Of a stretch of DNA of 6,807 nucleotides, positions 1 to 5,395 are shown piece after piece; within the stretch, counting starts at the first letter, position 1, and every line of letters begins with the position of its first letter. The translations under genes and the position numbers were made by a program. The stretch spans positions 1 to 6,807 of the forward strand of contig JBQTHP010000158.1 of assembly GCA_052389755.1 (NCBI GenBank), written 5' to 3'. The notes under the pieces are model-generated. The model saw only the letters and a list, made by a program, of their open reading frames with translations. It searched no databases and was not told the DNA's origin. This stretch comes from JBQTHP01 sp052389755 (GTDB taxonomy: Bacteria > Pseudomonadota > Gammaproteobacteria > Steroidobacterales > Steroidobacteraceae).

Positions 1-120
1 CTCGGTGAAAACGCCATCGAGCAAGCCGGGCCGCTCCGCGTCCACTCACGTCCGCGCTCGACTCAGCGCTCTTGATCTTCGCCGTCTTAGACGTCTGAGA
101 CGTCTGAGTCGTCTGAGCCT
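1..120. other. Window edge without a confident gene
   Basis: I see no supported gene here. A plus-strand frame is open from base 1 to a TGA at 73-75, and its 24 codons could be the C-terminal end of a gene entering from the left. Its first half has G/C-rich third positions, but the second half (residues such as HSRPRSTQRS) is weak. On the minus strand, an ATG at 17-15 or a GTG near 51 could equally start a leftward gene, but neither has a clear ribosome-binding site. The only clear structure is the 9-bp tandem repeat at 83-118. Confidence 0.4.
83..118. repeat. 9-bp tandem repeat, four copies, with internal hairpin
   Basis: Four adjoining 9-base units (CGTCTTAGA, CGTCTGAGA, CGTCTGAGT, CGTCTGAGC) differ at only one or two positions. 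The unit creates two copies of the palindrome AGACGTCT (89-96 and 98-105). Together they allow a 7-bp stem with a 3-nt loop (89-95 pairing with 99-105). A longer-range 8-bp inverted pair also exists, CGACTCAG at 59-66 with CTGAGTCG at 104-111. The array lies just downstream of the stop codon of the minus-strand DUF4870 gene, so it would be in its 3' untranslated region. No T-run follows on either strand, so it is not a classical intrinsic terminator. It may be a simple-sequence repeat or an mRNA 3'-end structure. Confidence 0.7.
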
Positions 121-474
121 CTACTTCACGAGGCGGAACGCGAACGGATACCGGTATTGCACGCCTTCGTTCGCCTTCAAGCCCGCGACGATCGTCATCA
201 CGAGCCAGTAGACGAAGAGGGCGATCGCGAGCAGGAAACCGATGAAGATGAGCGCGAGAACCGCGCAGATCACCGCGCCGATGGCGACGGTGATGTTGAA
301 GTTGAGCGCTTCTTTCGCCTGATCGCCCACGAACGCCGATTGCTCGCGCTTCACGAGCCAGATGACGAGCGGTGCGATGACGTTGCCGAACGGGACCGCG
401 AGGCCCAGGAGCGCAGACAGGTGGCCGAGCATGCCCCACGTGCGTTCGTCTTGTGTCGGTGCGGCGGTGTTCAC
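121..474 (-). CDS. DUF4870 family small membrane protein (117 aa)
   Basis: Small inner-membrane protein of the DUF4870 (Tic20-like) family; its molecular function is not established. The GTG start at 474 gives a protein beginning VNTAAPTQDERTW. The typical family layout follows: a W and H-L-S motif at residues 13-20, a first hydrophobic stretch to about residue 40 with P-x-G-N-x-x-x-P-L-x-x-W, then a polar loop (KREQSAFVGDQAKEALNF, 42-59), and two further membrane segments at about 60-82 and 84-100. The length is normal for the family. The start is supported by a purine-rich AGGGGGGG eight bases upstream. The same frame stays open far upstream through the neighbouring hydrolase gene, but that extension is the antisense shadow of the hydrolase and is not family-like. 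The gene is divergent from the hydrolase operon across 45 bp. Confidence 0.85.
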   Translation of the reverse strand: MNTAAPTQDERTWGMLGHLSALLGLAVPFGNVIAPLVIWLVKREQSAFVGDQAKEALNFNITVAIGAVICAVLALIFIGFLLAIALFVYWLVMTIVAGLKANEGVQYRYPFAFRLVK

Positions 475-519
475 GGTTGGGTCCCCCCCTGTGATGGGGC
501 GCACGATAACATCCGGAAC
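475..519. promoter_or_regulatory. Short divergent control region, DUF4870 / hydrolase operon
   Basis: These 45 bases separate two divergently read genes, so both transcripts should begin in or near them, unless the promoters lie inside the facing gene. A run of seven C (483-489) forms the G-rich ribosome-binding site of the minus-strand gene. GATAAC at 505-510 resembles a -10 element for the plus strand at four of six positions, but it lies only nine bases before the ATG and has no clear -35 partner. That would give a nearly leaderless message, in keeping with the lack of a good Shine-Dalgarno before the hydrolase. The divergent arrangement is seen directly; the promoter elements are inferred and weak. 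Confidence 0.35.
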
Positions 520-1404
520 ATGACGGAGCACTATCGGCCGCGGCGCGCGGCGCGCCACGAGATGCGTGCGATTCGCGGCCTGCGCCACCGGCTGACCTGG
601 TGGGGTGAGCGCACGGACGATCCGGTCGTGCTGCTGCACGGCTGGATGGATTCGGGCGACACGTGGCAGTTCCTGGTCGATCATCTGCCGGATTCCTGCA
701 CGTGCGTCGCGCCCGACTGGCGCGGCTTCGGCGGCAGCGAGTGGCCGCAGGACGGCTACTGGTTTGCCGACTACTTTGCCGACCTCGAAGCGCTTCTCGA
801 TGAGCTGGTGCCGGCGAAAGCCGCCCGCGTCATCGGGCACAGCATGGGCGGCAACGTCGCCACGATCTACGCGGGCATCCGGCCCGAGCGCCTCGCGTGG
901 CTCGTCAACCTCGAGGGCTTGGGTCTGCCGCGCGTCCCGGCCGATCGCGCGCCCGCGCGCTACGCCGAGTGGCTCGATCAGCTGAAGGTACGGCAGCCCA
1001 CGAGCCGCTACCGCTCCGTCGAGCTTCTCGCAACCGCTTTGCACGTGCGCAATCCGCGTCTCGATCGTGCCAAGGCCGAATTCATCGCCCGCGCATGGAC
1101 GCGCCCGACCAGTGACGGCGTCGAGCTCGCCGCCGATCCGCGCCATCGCCACGTGAATCCCACTCTGTACCGGCGCGAGGAGGTCGAGGCCTGCTGGCGC
1201 GCCGTGCGCATTCCCATGCTGCTGCTGGTCGGCGAGCGCTCGGAGTATCGCGGCAGGCTCGGCGCCGACGGCACCGATGAATACTTCCGTTCGATGTTTC
1301 CCCGCGCCGAGATGCTGACGGTGCCCGGCGTCGGTCACATGCTGCATCACGAGCAGCCCGAAGTGATCGCGCGACACATCCGCCGATTCGCGCAGCTAAA
1401 CTGA
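520..1404 (+). CDS. Alpha/beta-fold hydrolase (294 aa)
   Basis: Probable cytoplasmic serine hydrolase of the alpha/beta-hydrolase fold; the substrate cannot be told from sequence. The fold's landmarks are in order: strand and oxyanion-hole motif VVLLHGWMDSG (36-46), DWRGFGGS (66-73), nucleophile elbow G-H-S-M-G with Ser108, a helical cap region (about 135-225), and the late strand IPMLLLVGE (231-239). The catalytic histidine is in VPGVGHMLHHEQPE (His273). The Asp usually found in the G-x-x-D motif after the late strand is replaced (GERSEY, 238-243). The acid may instead be Glu242, or Glu132 after the strand LVNLEG, a position used by some haloalkane dehalogenases. The length is normal. The ATG at 520 is chosen because it is the first plausible start after the divergent region; an internal ATG at 562 (residue 15) is the alternative. 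Neither has a clear Shine-Dalgarno. It is the first gene of a four-gene run, six bases before the next start. Confidence 0.85.
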   Translation: MTEHYRPRRAARHEMRAIRGLRHRLTWWGERTDDPVVLLHGWMDSGDTWQFLVDHLPDSCTCVAPDWRGFGGSEWPQDGYWFADYFADLEALLDELVPAKAARVIGHSMGGNVATIYAGIRPERLAWLVNLEGLGLPRVPADRAPARYAEWLDQLKVRQPTSRYRSVELLATALHVRNPRLDRAKAEFIARAWTRPTSDGVELAADPRHRHVNPTLYRREEVEACWRAVRIPMLLLVGERSEYRGRLGADGTDEYFRSMFPRAEMLTVPGVGHMLHHEQPEVIARHIRRFAQLN

Positions 1405-1410
1405 ACGGCA

Positions 1411-2088
1411 ATGAACCTGCCGCCGACCGGGATCGCATCGAGCCGGCCTGTGCCGGGGACGGCGCCCGCGCCGCTCGCGTCGCGTCGAGCGTTCGGCATG
1501 TTCGTTGCGGTCGCGATCGTCGGGCTCATCGTATCCGGCATCGAGCCGCGCGATCGGCTCACGTGGTGGCTCGAGGTCCTGCCGGTCGTGATCGCGCTGC
1601 CGCTGCTCGCGTGGACGCGTGACCGCTTCCCGCTCACCTGGCTCGTCTACACGCTCATCGCCGTGCACGCGGCGATCCTGATGCTCGGCGGACACTACAC
1701 CTACGCGGAGGTGCCGGCCGGATTCTGGGTGCAGGACGCGTTCGACCTGTCACGCAACCACTACGATCGGCTCGGGCATTTCGCGCAGGGCTTCGTGCCG
1801 GCCATCATCGCGCGTGAAATCCTTCTACGGCGCACGCCGCTCGCGCGCGGCGCCTGGCTCACCTTCCTCGTCGTTGCGACCTGCCTCGCGATCAGCGCCA
1901 CCTACGAGTTCATCGAATGGTGGGCGGCGCTGATCGTCGGTGCAGACGCGCAGGCGTTCCTCGCGACGCAGGGCGACGTGTGGGATACGCAGTGGGACAT
2001 GTTCCTCGCCACGATCGGCGCGATCTCGGCGCTCGCGCTGCTCTCGCGCGTCCACGACAGGGCGCTTCGCTCGATTCCCGCTCGCTAG
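1411..2088 (+). CDS. DUF2238 / YjdF-like inner-membrane protein (225 aa)
   Basis: Polytopic inner-membrane protein of the DUF2238 family, which includes E. coli YjdF; its biochemical role is unknown to me. After a proline-rich cytoplasmic-looking N-terminus (1-26) come hydrophobic segments at about 28-44, 53-68, 75-93, 123-138, 148-165 and 199-212. The family's signature blocks are all present: HYTYAEVP (95-102), RNHYDRLGHFAQGF (115-128), EFIEWW (166-171) and TQGDVWDTQWDMF (186-198). These carry many conserved His, Asp and Glu residues near membrane boundaries, which could form a metal or proton site (inference). The length is close to the family norm. The ATG lies six bases after the hydrolase stop with no strong Shine-Dalgarno, so translation is probably coupled to the hydrolase. 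Confidence 0.88.
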   Translation: MNLPPTGIASSRPVPGTAPAPLASRRAFGMFVAVAIVGLIVSGIEPRDRLTWWLEVLPVVIALPLLAWTRDRFPLTWLVYTLIAVHAAILMLGGHYTYAEVPAGFWVQDAFDLSRNHYDRLGHFAQGFVPAIIAREILLRRTPLARGAWLTFLVVATCLAISATYEFIEWWAALIVGADAQAFLATQGDVWDTQWDMFLATIGAISALALLSRVHDRALRSIPAR

Positions 2089-2108
2089 TGCGCCCACACC
2101 CGCTCGCC

Positions 2109-2342
2109 ATGACGTACAAATGGGCGCGACGCATCGCCATCGGTATCGTTGGCTTCACGGTGCTCGCGGTCGGCGTCGCGATGCTCGTTCTTCCCGGACC
2201 TGCTCTTCTCGTGATCCCGATCGGGCTCGGCATTCTCGGTCTCGAGTTCGCGTGGGCGCGGCACTGGCTGAACAAGGTGAAGGAACGCGGCCGCGTCATC
2301 GCGCAGACGGTCGCCGCACGCGACCGAAGGCGCGGCCTGTAG
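2109..2342 (+). CDS. PGPGW-type small transmembrane protein (77 aa)
   Basis: Small inner-membrane protein resembling the PGPGW transmembrane family; function unknown. An N-terminal basic stretch (KWARR, 4-8) leads into a hydrophobic hairpin. Its turn contains the family motif LPGPALLVIPIGLGILGLEF (28-47), with PGPA where the name-giving motif has PGPG. A basic amphipathic tail follows (ARHWLNKVKERGR, 50-62) and the C-terminus is Arg-rich. The ATG at 2109 follows the YjdF-like gene by 20 bases. A GTG at 2088 in the same frame overlaps the upstream TAG stop by one base and would add seven residues (VRPHPLA). Neither start has a clear ribosome-binding site, so coupling to upstream translation is likely either way. 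The next gene, for an AI-2E exporter, begins 35 bases downstream. Confidence 0.82.
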   Translation: MTYKWARRIAIGIVGFTVLAVGVAMLVLPGPALLVIPIGLGILGLEFAWARHWLNKVKERGRVIAQTVAARDRRRGL

Positions 2343-2363
2343 GAGAATGCGGCGCTGACGATC

Positions 2364-2375
2364 AGGAAGGGGGGG
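2364..2375 (+). promoter_or_regulatory. Ribosome-binding site with G7 tract for the AI-2E gene
   Basis: AGGAAGG runs into a seven-G tract (2369-2375) and ends two bases before the ATG at 2378. AGGA at 2364-2367 is 10 bases from the start codon, and the G tract supplies alternative pairing closer in. This is the strongest Shine-Dalgarno-like sequence in the operon and it fixes the start of the exporter gene. The ORF stays open far upstream of this point, but only as the shadow of the preceding genes. Confidence 0.7.
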
Positions 2376-2377
2376 CG

Positions 2378-3478
2378 ATGACGCAGAACGGCGTGGAAGA
2401 CCTGGTCACGGCTCCGTGGCTGCGGCGGCTCATCGTCGCGGCGCTGCTCATCGGGCTCACGGTGCTCAGCTTCCAGGTGCTGCAGCCGTTCATCGTTCCC
2501 GTCGTCTGGGCGACGATTCTCGCCTACGTCACCTGGCCCGCTTACACGCGCTTGCTCGCGGCGCTGCGCGCGCGAAGAACGATCGCGGCCCTCCTGATGA
2601 CACTCGCGCTCACTACGGCCGTCATCCTGCCCACTGTCTGGCTCATCACGCTGCTGCGCACCGAGGCGGTGAACGTGTATCGGGATTTCGCGGCCGTGCT
2701 CGCGGCCGGCGGCCCGAAGCTGCCCGAGAGTCTGCTGCGCCTGCCCTGGGTCGGGGAGTGGCTGCGCGAATTGAGCGAGCGCATGGCGAGCGATCCGCGC
2801 GCACTCGGGGACGAGATCCGTCTCCTCCTCGACCGCTCGTTCGACGAGGTGCGGCTCATCGTCGGCGGCGTCGGCCGCAACGTCGTGAAGCTGCTGATCG
2901 CCGTCGTCAGCCTCTTCTTCCTGTATCGCGACGGCCCGTCCTTCGCCGCGCAGGTGACGAGCGTGCTCGAGCAACTGCTCGGCTCTCGCGTGCACAGCTA
3001 TCTGGCCGCGATCGGACAGACCGTGAAGGCCGTGGTATACGGCCTCGTGCTCGCAGCGCTGGCGCAGGGATCGCTCGCGGGCCTCGGCTACTGGGTGGCG
3101 GGCTTCGACGCGCCCGCGTTTCTCGCCGCCCTCACGACGCTCGCCGCGCTCATCCCGTTCGCCGTGCCGCTCGTATGGGGCAGTGCCGGCATCTGGCTTC
3201 TCGCCACCGGCAAGACGGCGGCCGGCATCGGTCTTCTCATATGGGGCGCGACGGCGGTGAGCTGGATCGACAACGTGGTGCGGCCGCTCGTCATCAGCAA
3301 CCAGACGCGGATTCCGTTCCTGCTCGTGCTGTTCGGCGTGCTCGGCGGGCTCACCGCGTTCGGGCTCGTCGGCCTGTTCGTCGGGCCGGTGATCCTCGCC
3401 ATCCTGATCGCGATCTGGCGCGAGTGGCTGCTCGAATCACGCCCGGCATACGCCAGGCGTGAAGGCCCGGACATCTAA
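2378..3478 (+). CDS. AI-2E family transporter (UPF0118 / PerM-like, 366 aa)
   Basis: Inner-membrane exporter-like protein of the AI-2E (UPF0118) family. Characterised members are linked to autoinducer-2 export (TqsA) or to cation/proton antiport, so the substrate here is open. The layout is the family's: two N-terminal membrane segments (about 15-35 and 38-56), a third at about 70-97, and a long polar region (100-165) rich in Arg and Glu, with LPWVGEWLRELSERM in the middle. Further segments follow at about 168-190, 213-248 and 250-277, then the signature WIDNVVRPLVI (296-306), and a last pair with GLFVGPVILAI (332-342). Length is normal. The ATG at 2378 is chosen for its Shine-Dalgarno; upstream in-frame codons overlap the two preceding genes. 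It is the last gene of the operon, and its TAA directly abuts the stop codon of the opposing DUF885 gene. Confidence 0.92.
   Translation: MTQNGVEDLVTAPWLRRLIVAALLIGLTVLSFQVLQPFIVPVVWATILAYVTWPAYTRLLAALRARRTIAALLMTLALTTAVILPTVWLITLLRTEAVNVYRDFAAVLAAGGPKLPESLLRLPWVGEWLRELSERMASDPRALGDEIRLLLDRSFDEVRLIVGGVGRNVVKLLIAVVSLFFLYRDGPSFAAQVTSVLEQLLGSRVHSYLAAIGQTVKAVVYGLVLAALAQGSLAGLGYWVAGFDAPAFLAALTTLAALIPFAVPLVWGSAGIWLLATGKTAAGIGLLIWGATAVSWIDNVVRPLVISNQTRIPFLLVLFGVLGGLTAFGLVGLFVGPVILAILIAIWREWLLESRPAYARREGPDI
3437..3462. terminator. Possible bidirectional stem-loop between convergent genes
   Basis: TCACGCC (3437-3443) is the reverse complement of GGCGTGA (3456-3462), giving a 7-bp stem with a 12-nt loop. 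It lies within the last codons of the AI-2E gene and 17 bases past the stop of the opposing DUF885 gene. There is no T-run on either side, so at best it is a weak or factor-dependent terminator, more plausible for the minus-strand transcript. It could also be chance in GC-rich coding sequence. Confidence 0.25.
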
Positions 3479-5290
3479 CTAATCTATGGGCAGATCGAAC
3501 ATCAGCGCGCGAACGTAGCGGACGGGCGGCGAACCGAACGACAGCACCGTGTCGTGGTAGCGCTTGAGCGTGAAGGCGTCGCCCCAGCGCCGCTGCGCCT
3601 CCTCGCGCAGCGCGAAATGCTCGTTCGCGCCGACGAAGTACGTGGGAAGCTGCGCGGATGTGAGCTGCACCCGCACCCATTTGGCGGCGGCCTCGCGCTC
3701 CTCCTGGAACGTGTCGCGCGTCATGAGCCGCATCGCGTCGTCGCGCGAGATGCCTTCGACGTGCACCGCCTGATCGAGGATCGCGTTGCCGATCGAGCGC
3801 AGGTACCACTTGAGCTGGACCAGGCGCATGAGCGGATCACGGGCAAGGTAGCCCTGCTCGACCATCACTCGCTCGCCGTACACCGCCCAGCCCTCGATGA
3901 ACGGGCCCGAAGCAAGCACCGCGCGCAGCGTCGAGTCATAGCGATTCGCGTGCGTGAGCTGCAGGTAGTGGCCGGGCATCGCCTCGTGGATCGTGAGGTT
4001 GTGGATGGAACGGTTGTTGTACTCGCGCAGGAACGACCGCACCTGCGCGTCGCTCCAGTCATCCGGAATGGGCGACACGGCGTAGTAGGTCTTCTGCCCC
4101 CTGTCGAGCGGCCCGGGAGAGTCGCAATACGCGAGCGCGACGCCGCGCTGGAACTCCGGCATCGCGATGATCTCGAGCGGATCGTCGTACACGGTCACGA
4201 AGCCCTTCGAGCGTACGAACGCTTCCGCGCTCGCGAAGGTGCTACGCGCGAAGTCGAACACGCGATCCCGCGTGGGCCGCTCCGCGTACGCAAGCTCGAG
4301 AGCCGCCTCGATGGCGGCCTGCTGCTGCTCGGCGGTCGGTACATCCGGGAGCGCCGGTGCCTTCGGTCGGCCGCGCAGCACCTCACGCGCGACCACGTAC
4401 ATCTCGCCTCGGGCGCGTGCGAGCTCGGTCTCGGCACGACCGCGGATCTCCTCGCGCGTGAGCGGTGAGGCGAGCGCGAAGCCGAGCTTCCTGTCGTAGA
4501 GCGCGGCGCCCAGACGGAAGTCGCCCTTCGCCTCGGGCACCAGCCGCTTCTCGAGCCAGATCTGGTGCTGCGTGACCGCCGTGCGGGCCCGGTCGATCGC
4601 GCTGCGCACGCGGGCGTGCTCGTCTGCCGGCAGGACAACGAGCTGCGGTACGACCAGTTCATCGATGAGCGTCAGCACGCCGGCGTTCTGCCGCACCGCC
4701 GTCTCCGCGTGGATCCTGGGCACGTGCGCCGGATCGAGTGCTTCACGCACCTGCGCGAGTAAGCGCGGCAGCTCGGCGAGGCGCGAGCCGACGTTGCCCA
4801 GGCGCTGCGGCAGCGGTGCGAAATCCCGGGCGAGCAGCGAGTAGATGCTGCCGCCCGCGAGGTCCGTGTACACGAGCGGATTTCGGCGCCAGTCGGCGAG
4901 CTCGCGTAACCGCCAGATCTCGTACTCGAGCTCGTGCTGCAGGAGCGCAGCGTCGACCTGGCGCGCTCGCGACAGGCGCGCGCGATCGATCGCCGCGAGC
5001 TCGGCGAGCAGACTTTCGGCGAGCCTGACGCGCTGCTCGCGCGCGGCCGGACCCACATCGTCCAGTCTTGCGTCGAAACGGTGATCGCCGATTTCGGTAG
5101 CCCTCACCGGCCTCAATGCCGGCGCTTCGTCGAGATAGCGACGCGTGATCAGCTTGAACGCCGGATCGGCTGCGCTCGGCGCCGCGCGTTCGGCCGGTTG
5201 GGGCGGCAAAGGCGTGCACGCCGCGGCGCCGAACGCAGCGACCGTCATCACACATAAACGAAACGCGCGTCGATCGTTGGACGGTCGCAT
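3479..5290 (-). CDS. DUF885 family zinc-peptidase-like lipoprotein (603 aa)
   Basis: Large DUF885 protein, a family that looks like zinc metallopeptidases; its natural substrate is unknown. The N-terminus has basic residues (R2 to R11), a short hydrophobic stretch and a lipobox-like AAAC ending at Cys25, followed by a Pro/Ala-rich linker. A lipoprotein anchored in the envelope is therefore likely, and Thr at +2 does not suggest inner-membrane retention. The probable metal site is H-E-A-M-P-G-H (His435, Glu436, His441), with Glu466 in FIEGWAVYGE as a likely third ligand. The C-terminal blocks LPTYFVGANE (548-557) and SFGSPPVRYVRALM (584-597) are also family-like. The length of about 600 residues is typical. 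The ATG at 5290 has GGGGAG six bases upstream; Met15 is a weaker alternative that would remove the basic region. The gene is divergent from an MFS exporter and meets the AI-2E gene stop to stop. Confidence 0.9.
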   Translation of the reverse strand: MRPSNDRRAFRLCVMTVAAFGAAACTPLPPQPAERAAPSAADPAFKLITRRYLDEAPALRPVRATEIGDHRFDARLDDVGPAAREQRVRLAESLLAELAAIDRARLSRARQVDAALLQHELEYEIWRLRELADWRRNPLVYTDLAGGSIYSLLARDFAPLPQRLGNVGSRLAELPRLLAQVREALDPAHVPRIHAETAVRQNAGVLTLIDELVVPQLVVLPADEHARVRSAIDRARTAVTQHQIWLEKRLVPEAKGDFRLGAALYDRKLGFALASPLTREEIRGRAETELARARGEMYVVAREVLRGRPKAPALPDVPTAEQQQAAIEAALELAYAERPTRDRVFDFARSTFASAEAFVRSKGFVTVYDDPLEIIAMPEFQRGVALAYCDSPGPLDRGQKTYYAVSPIPDDWSDAQVRSFLREYNNRSIHNLTIHEAMPGHYLQLTHANRYDSTLRAVLASGPFIEGWAVYGERVMVEQGYLARDPLMRLVQLKWYLRSIGNAILDQAVHVEGISRDDAMRLMTRDTFQEEREAAAKWVRVQLTSAQLPTYFVGANEHFALREEAQRRWGDAFTLKRYHDTVLSFGSPPVRYVRALMFDLPID

Positions 5291-5386
5291 GAGTGGCTCC
5301 CCGGGTTTTCGCGATGATGGCGAACGACCGCGTCGATGGGAATCCCCGGCCTCCGGACACCGGAAGCCGGTAAGCTCATCCGAAGG
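5291..5386. promoter_or_regulatory. Divergent control region, DUF885 / MFS exporter
   Basis: These 96 bases separate two divergently read genes and must carry control signals for at least one of them. For the minus strand there is a weak sigma-70-like pair: TTCCCA (5342-5337) and CATCAT (5319-5314) with a 17-bp spacer, each matching four of six consensus bases. It would place transcription start a few bases before the GGGGAG ribosome-binding site of the DUF885 gene. No comparable pair was seen for the plus strand. The right half is occupied by two adjoining stem-loops, listed separately. Confidence 0.4.
5346..5370. repeat. Stem-loop 1 of a tandem hairpin pair
   Basis: CCGGC-C-TCCGG (5346-5356), loop ACA (5357-5359), then CCGGA-A-GCCGG (5360-5370). 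Ten of eleven positions pair, with a single C/A mismatch at 5351/5365. As RNA this GC-rich helix would be very stable. It lies in the gap between the divergent DUF885 and MFS genes, upstream of the likely MFS start. The next stem-loop begins at the very next base. Confidence 0.75.
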
Positions 5387-5395
5387 ATGAGCTTA
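5371..5395. promoter_or_regulatory. Stem-loop 2, covering the likely MFS start codon
   Basis: TAAGCTCATCC (5371-5381), loop GAA (5382-5384), then GGATGAGCTTA (5385-5395). All eleven positions pair. Ignoring the adjoining hairpin, the stem could extend to 14 pairs (5368-5398) with one G-U. The ATG at 5387-5389 lies inside the 3' arm, so the start codon would be fully paired in the folded message. The only Shine-Dalgarno-like bases (GAAGG, 5382-5386) touch the ATG and lie partly in the stem. This is the geometry expected of a translation-repressing structure, or on DNA of an operator for a dimeric regulator. The function is inferred; the pairing is seen directly. Confidence 0.6.

Noticed and set aside
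1..75. Possible C-terminal end of a plus-strand gene, stop TGA at 73-75
   Set aside because: Only 24 codons are visible, with no recognisable family and a weak second half. It is described under the window-edge feature and not called as a CDS.
475..1377. Long minus-strand frame continuous with the DUF4870 gene, which would make a 418-residue protein
   Set aside because: It lies antisense to a well-supported hydrolase, and only the last 117 residues look like a known family. Open antisense frames are expected in high-GC genes.
1910..2995. Minus-strand open frame of 361 codons
   Set aside because: It runs across three recognised plus-strand genes and has the Arg/Ala/Glu-rich composition of a GC-rich shadow.
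3554..4468. Plus-strand open frame of 304 codons
   Set aside because: It is antisense to the DUF885 gene over conserved family motifs. Its predicted product is low in hydrophobic pattern and rich in Arg, Glu and Val, typical of a shadow frame.
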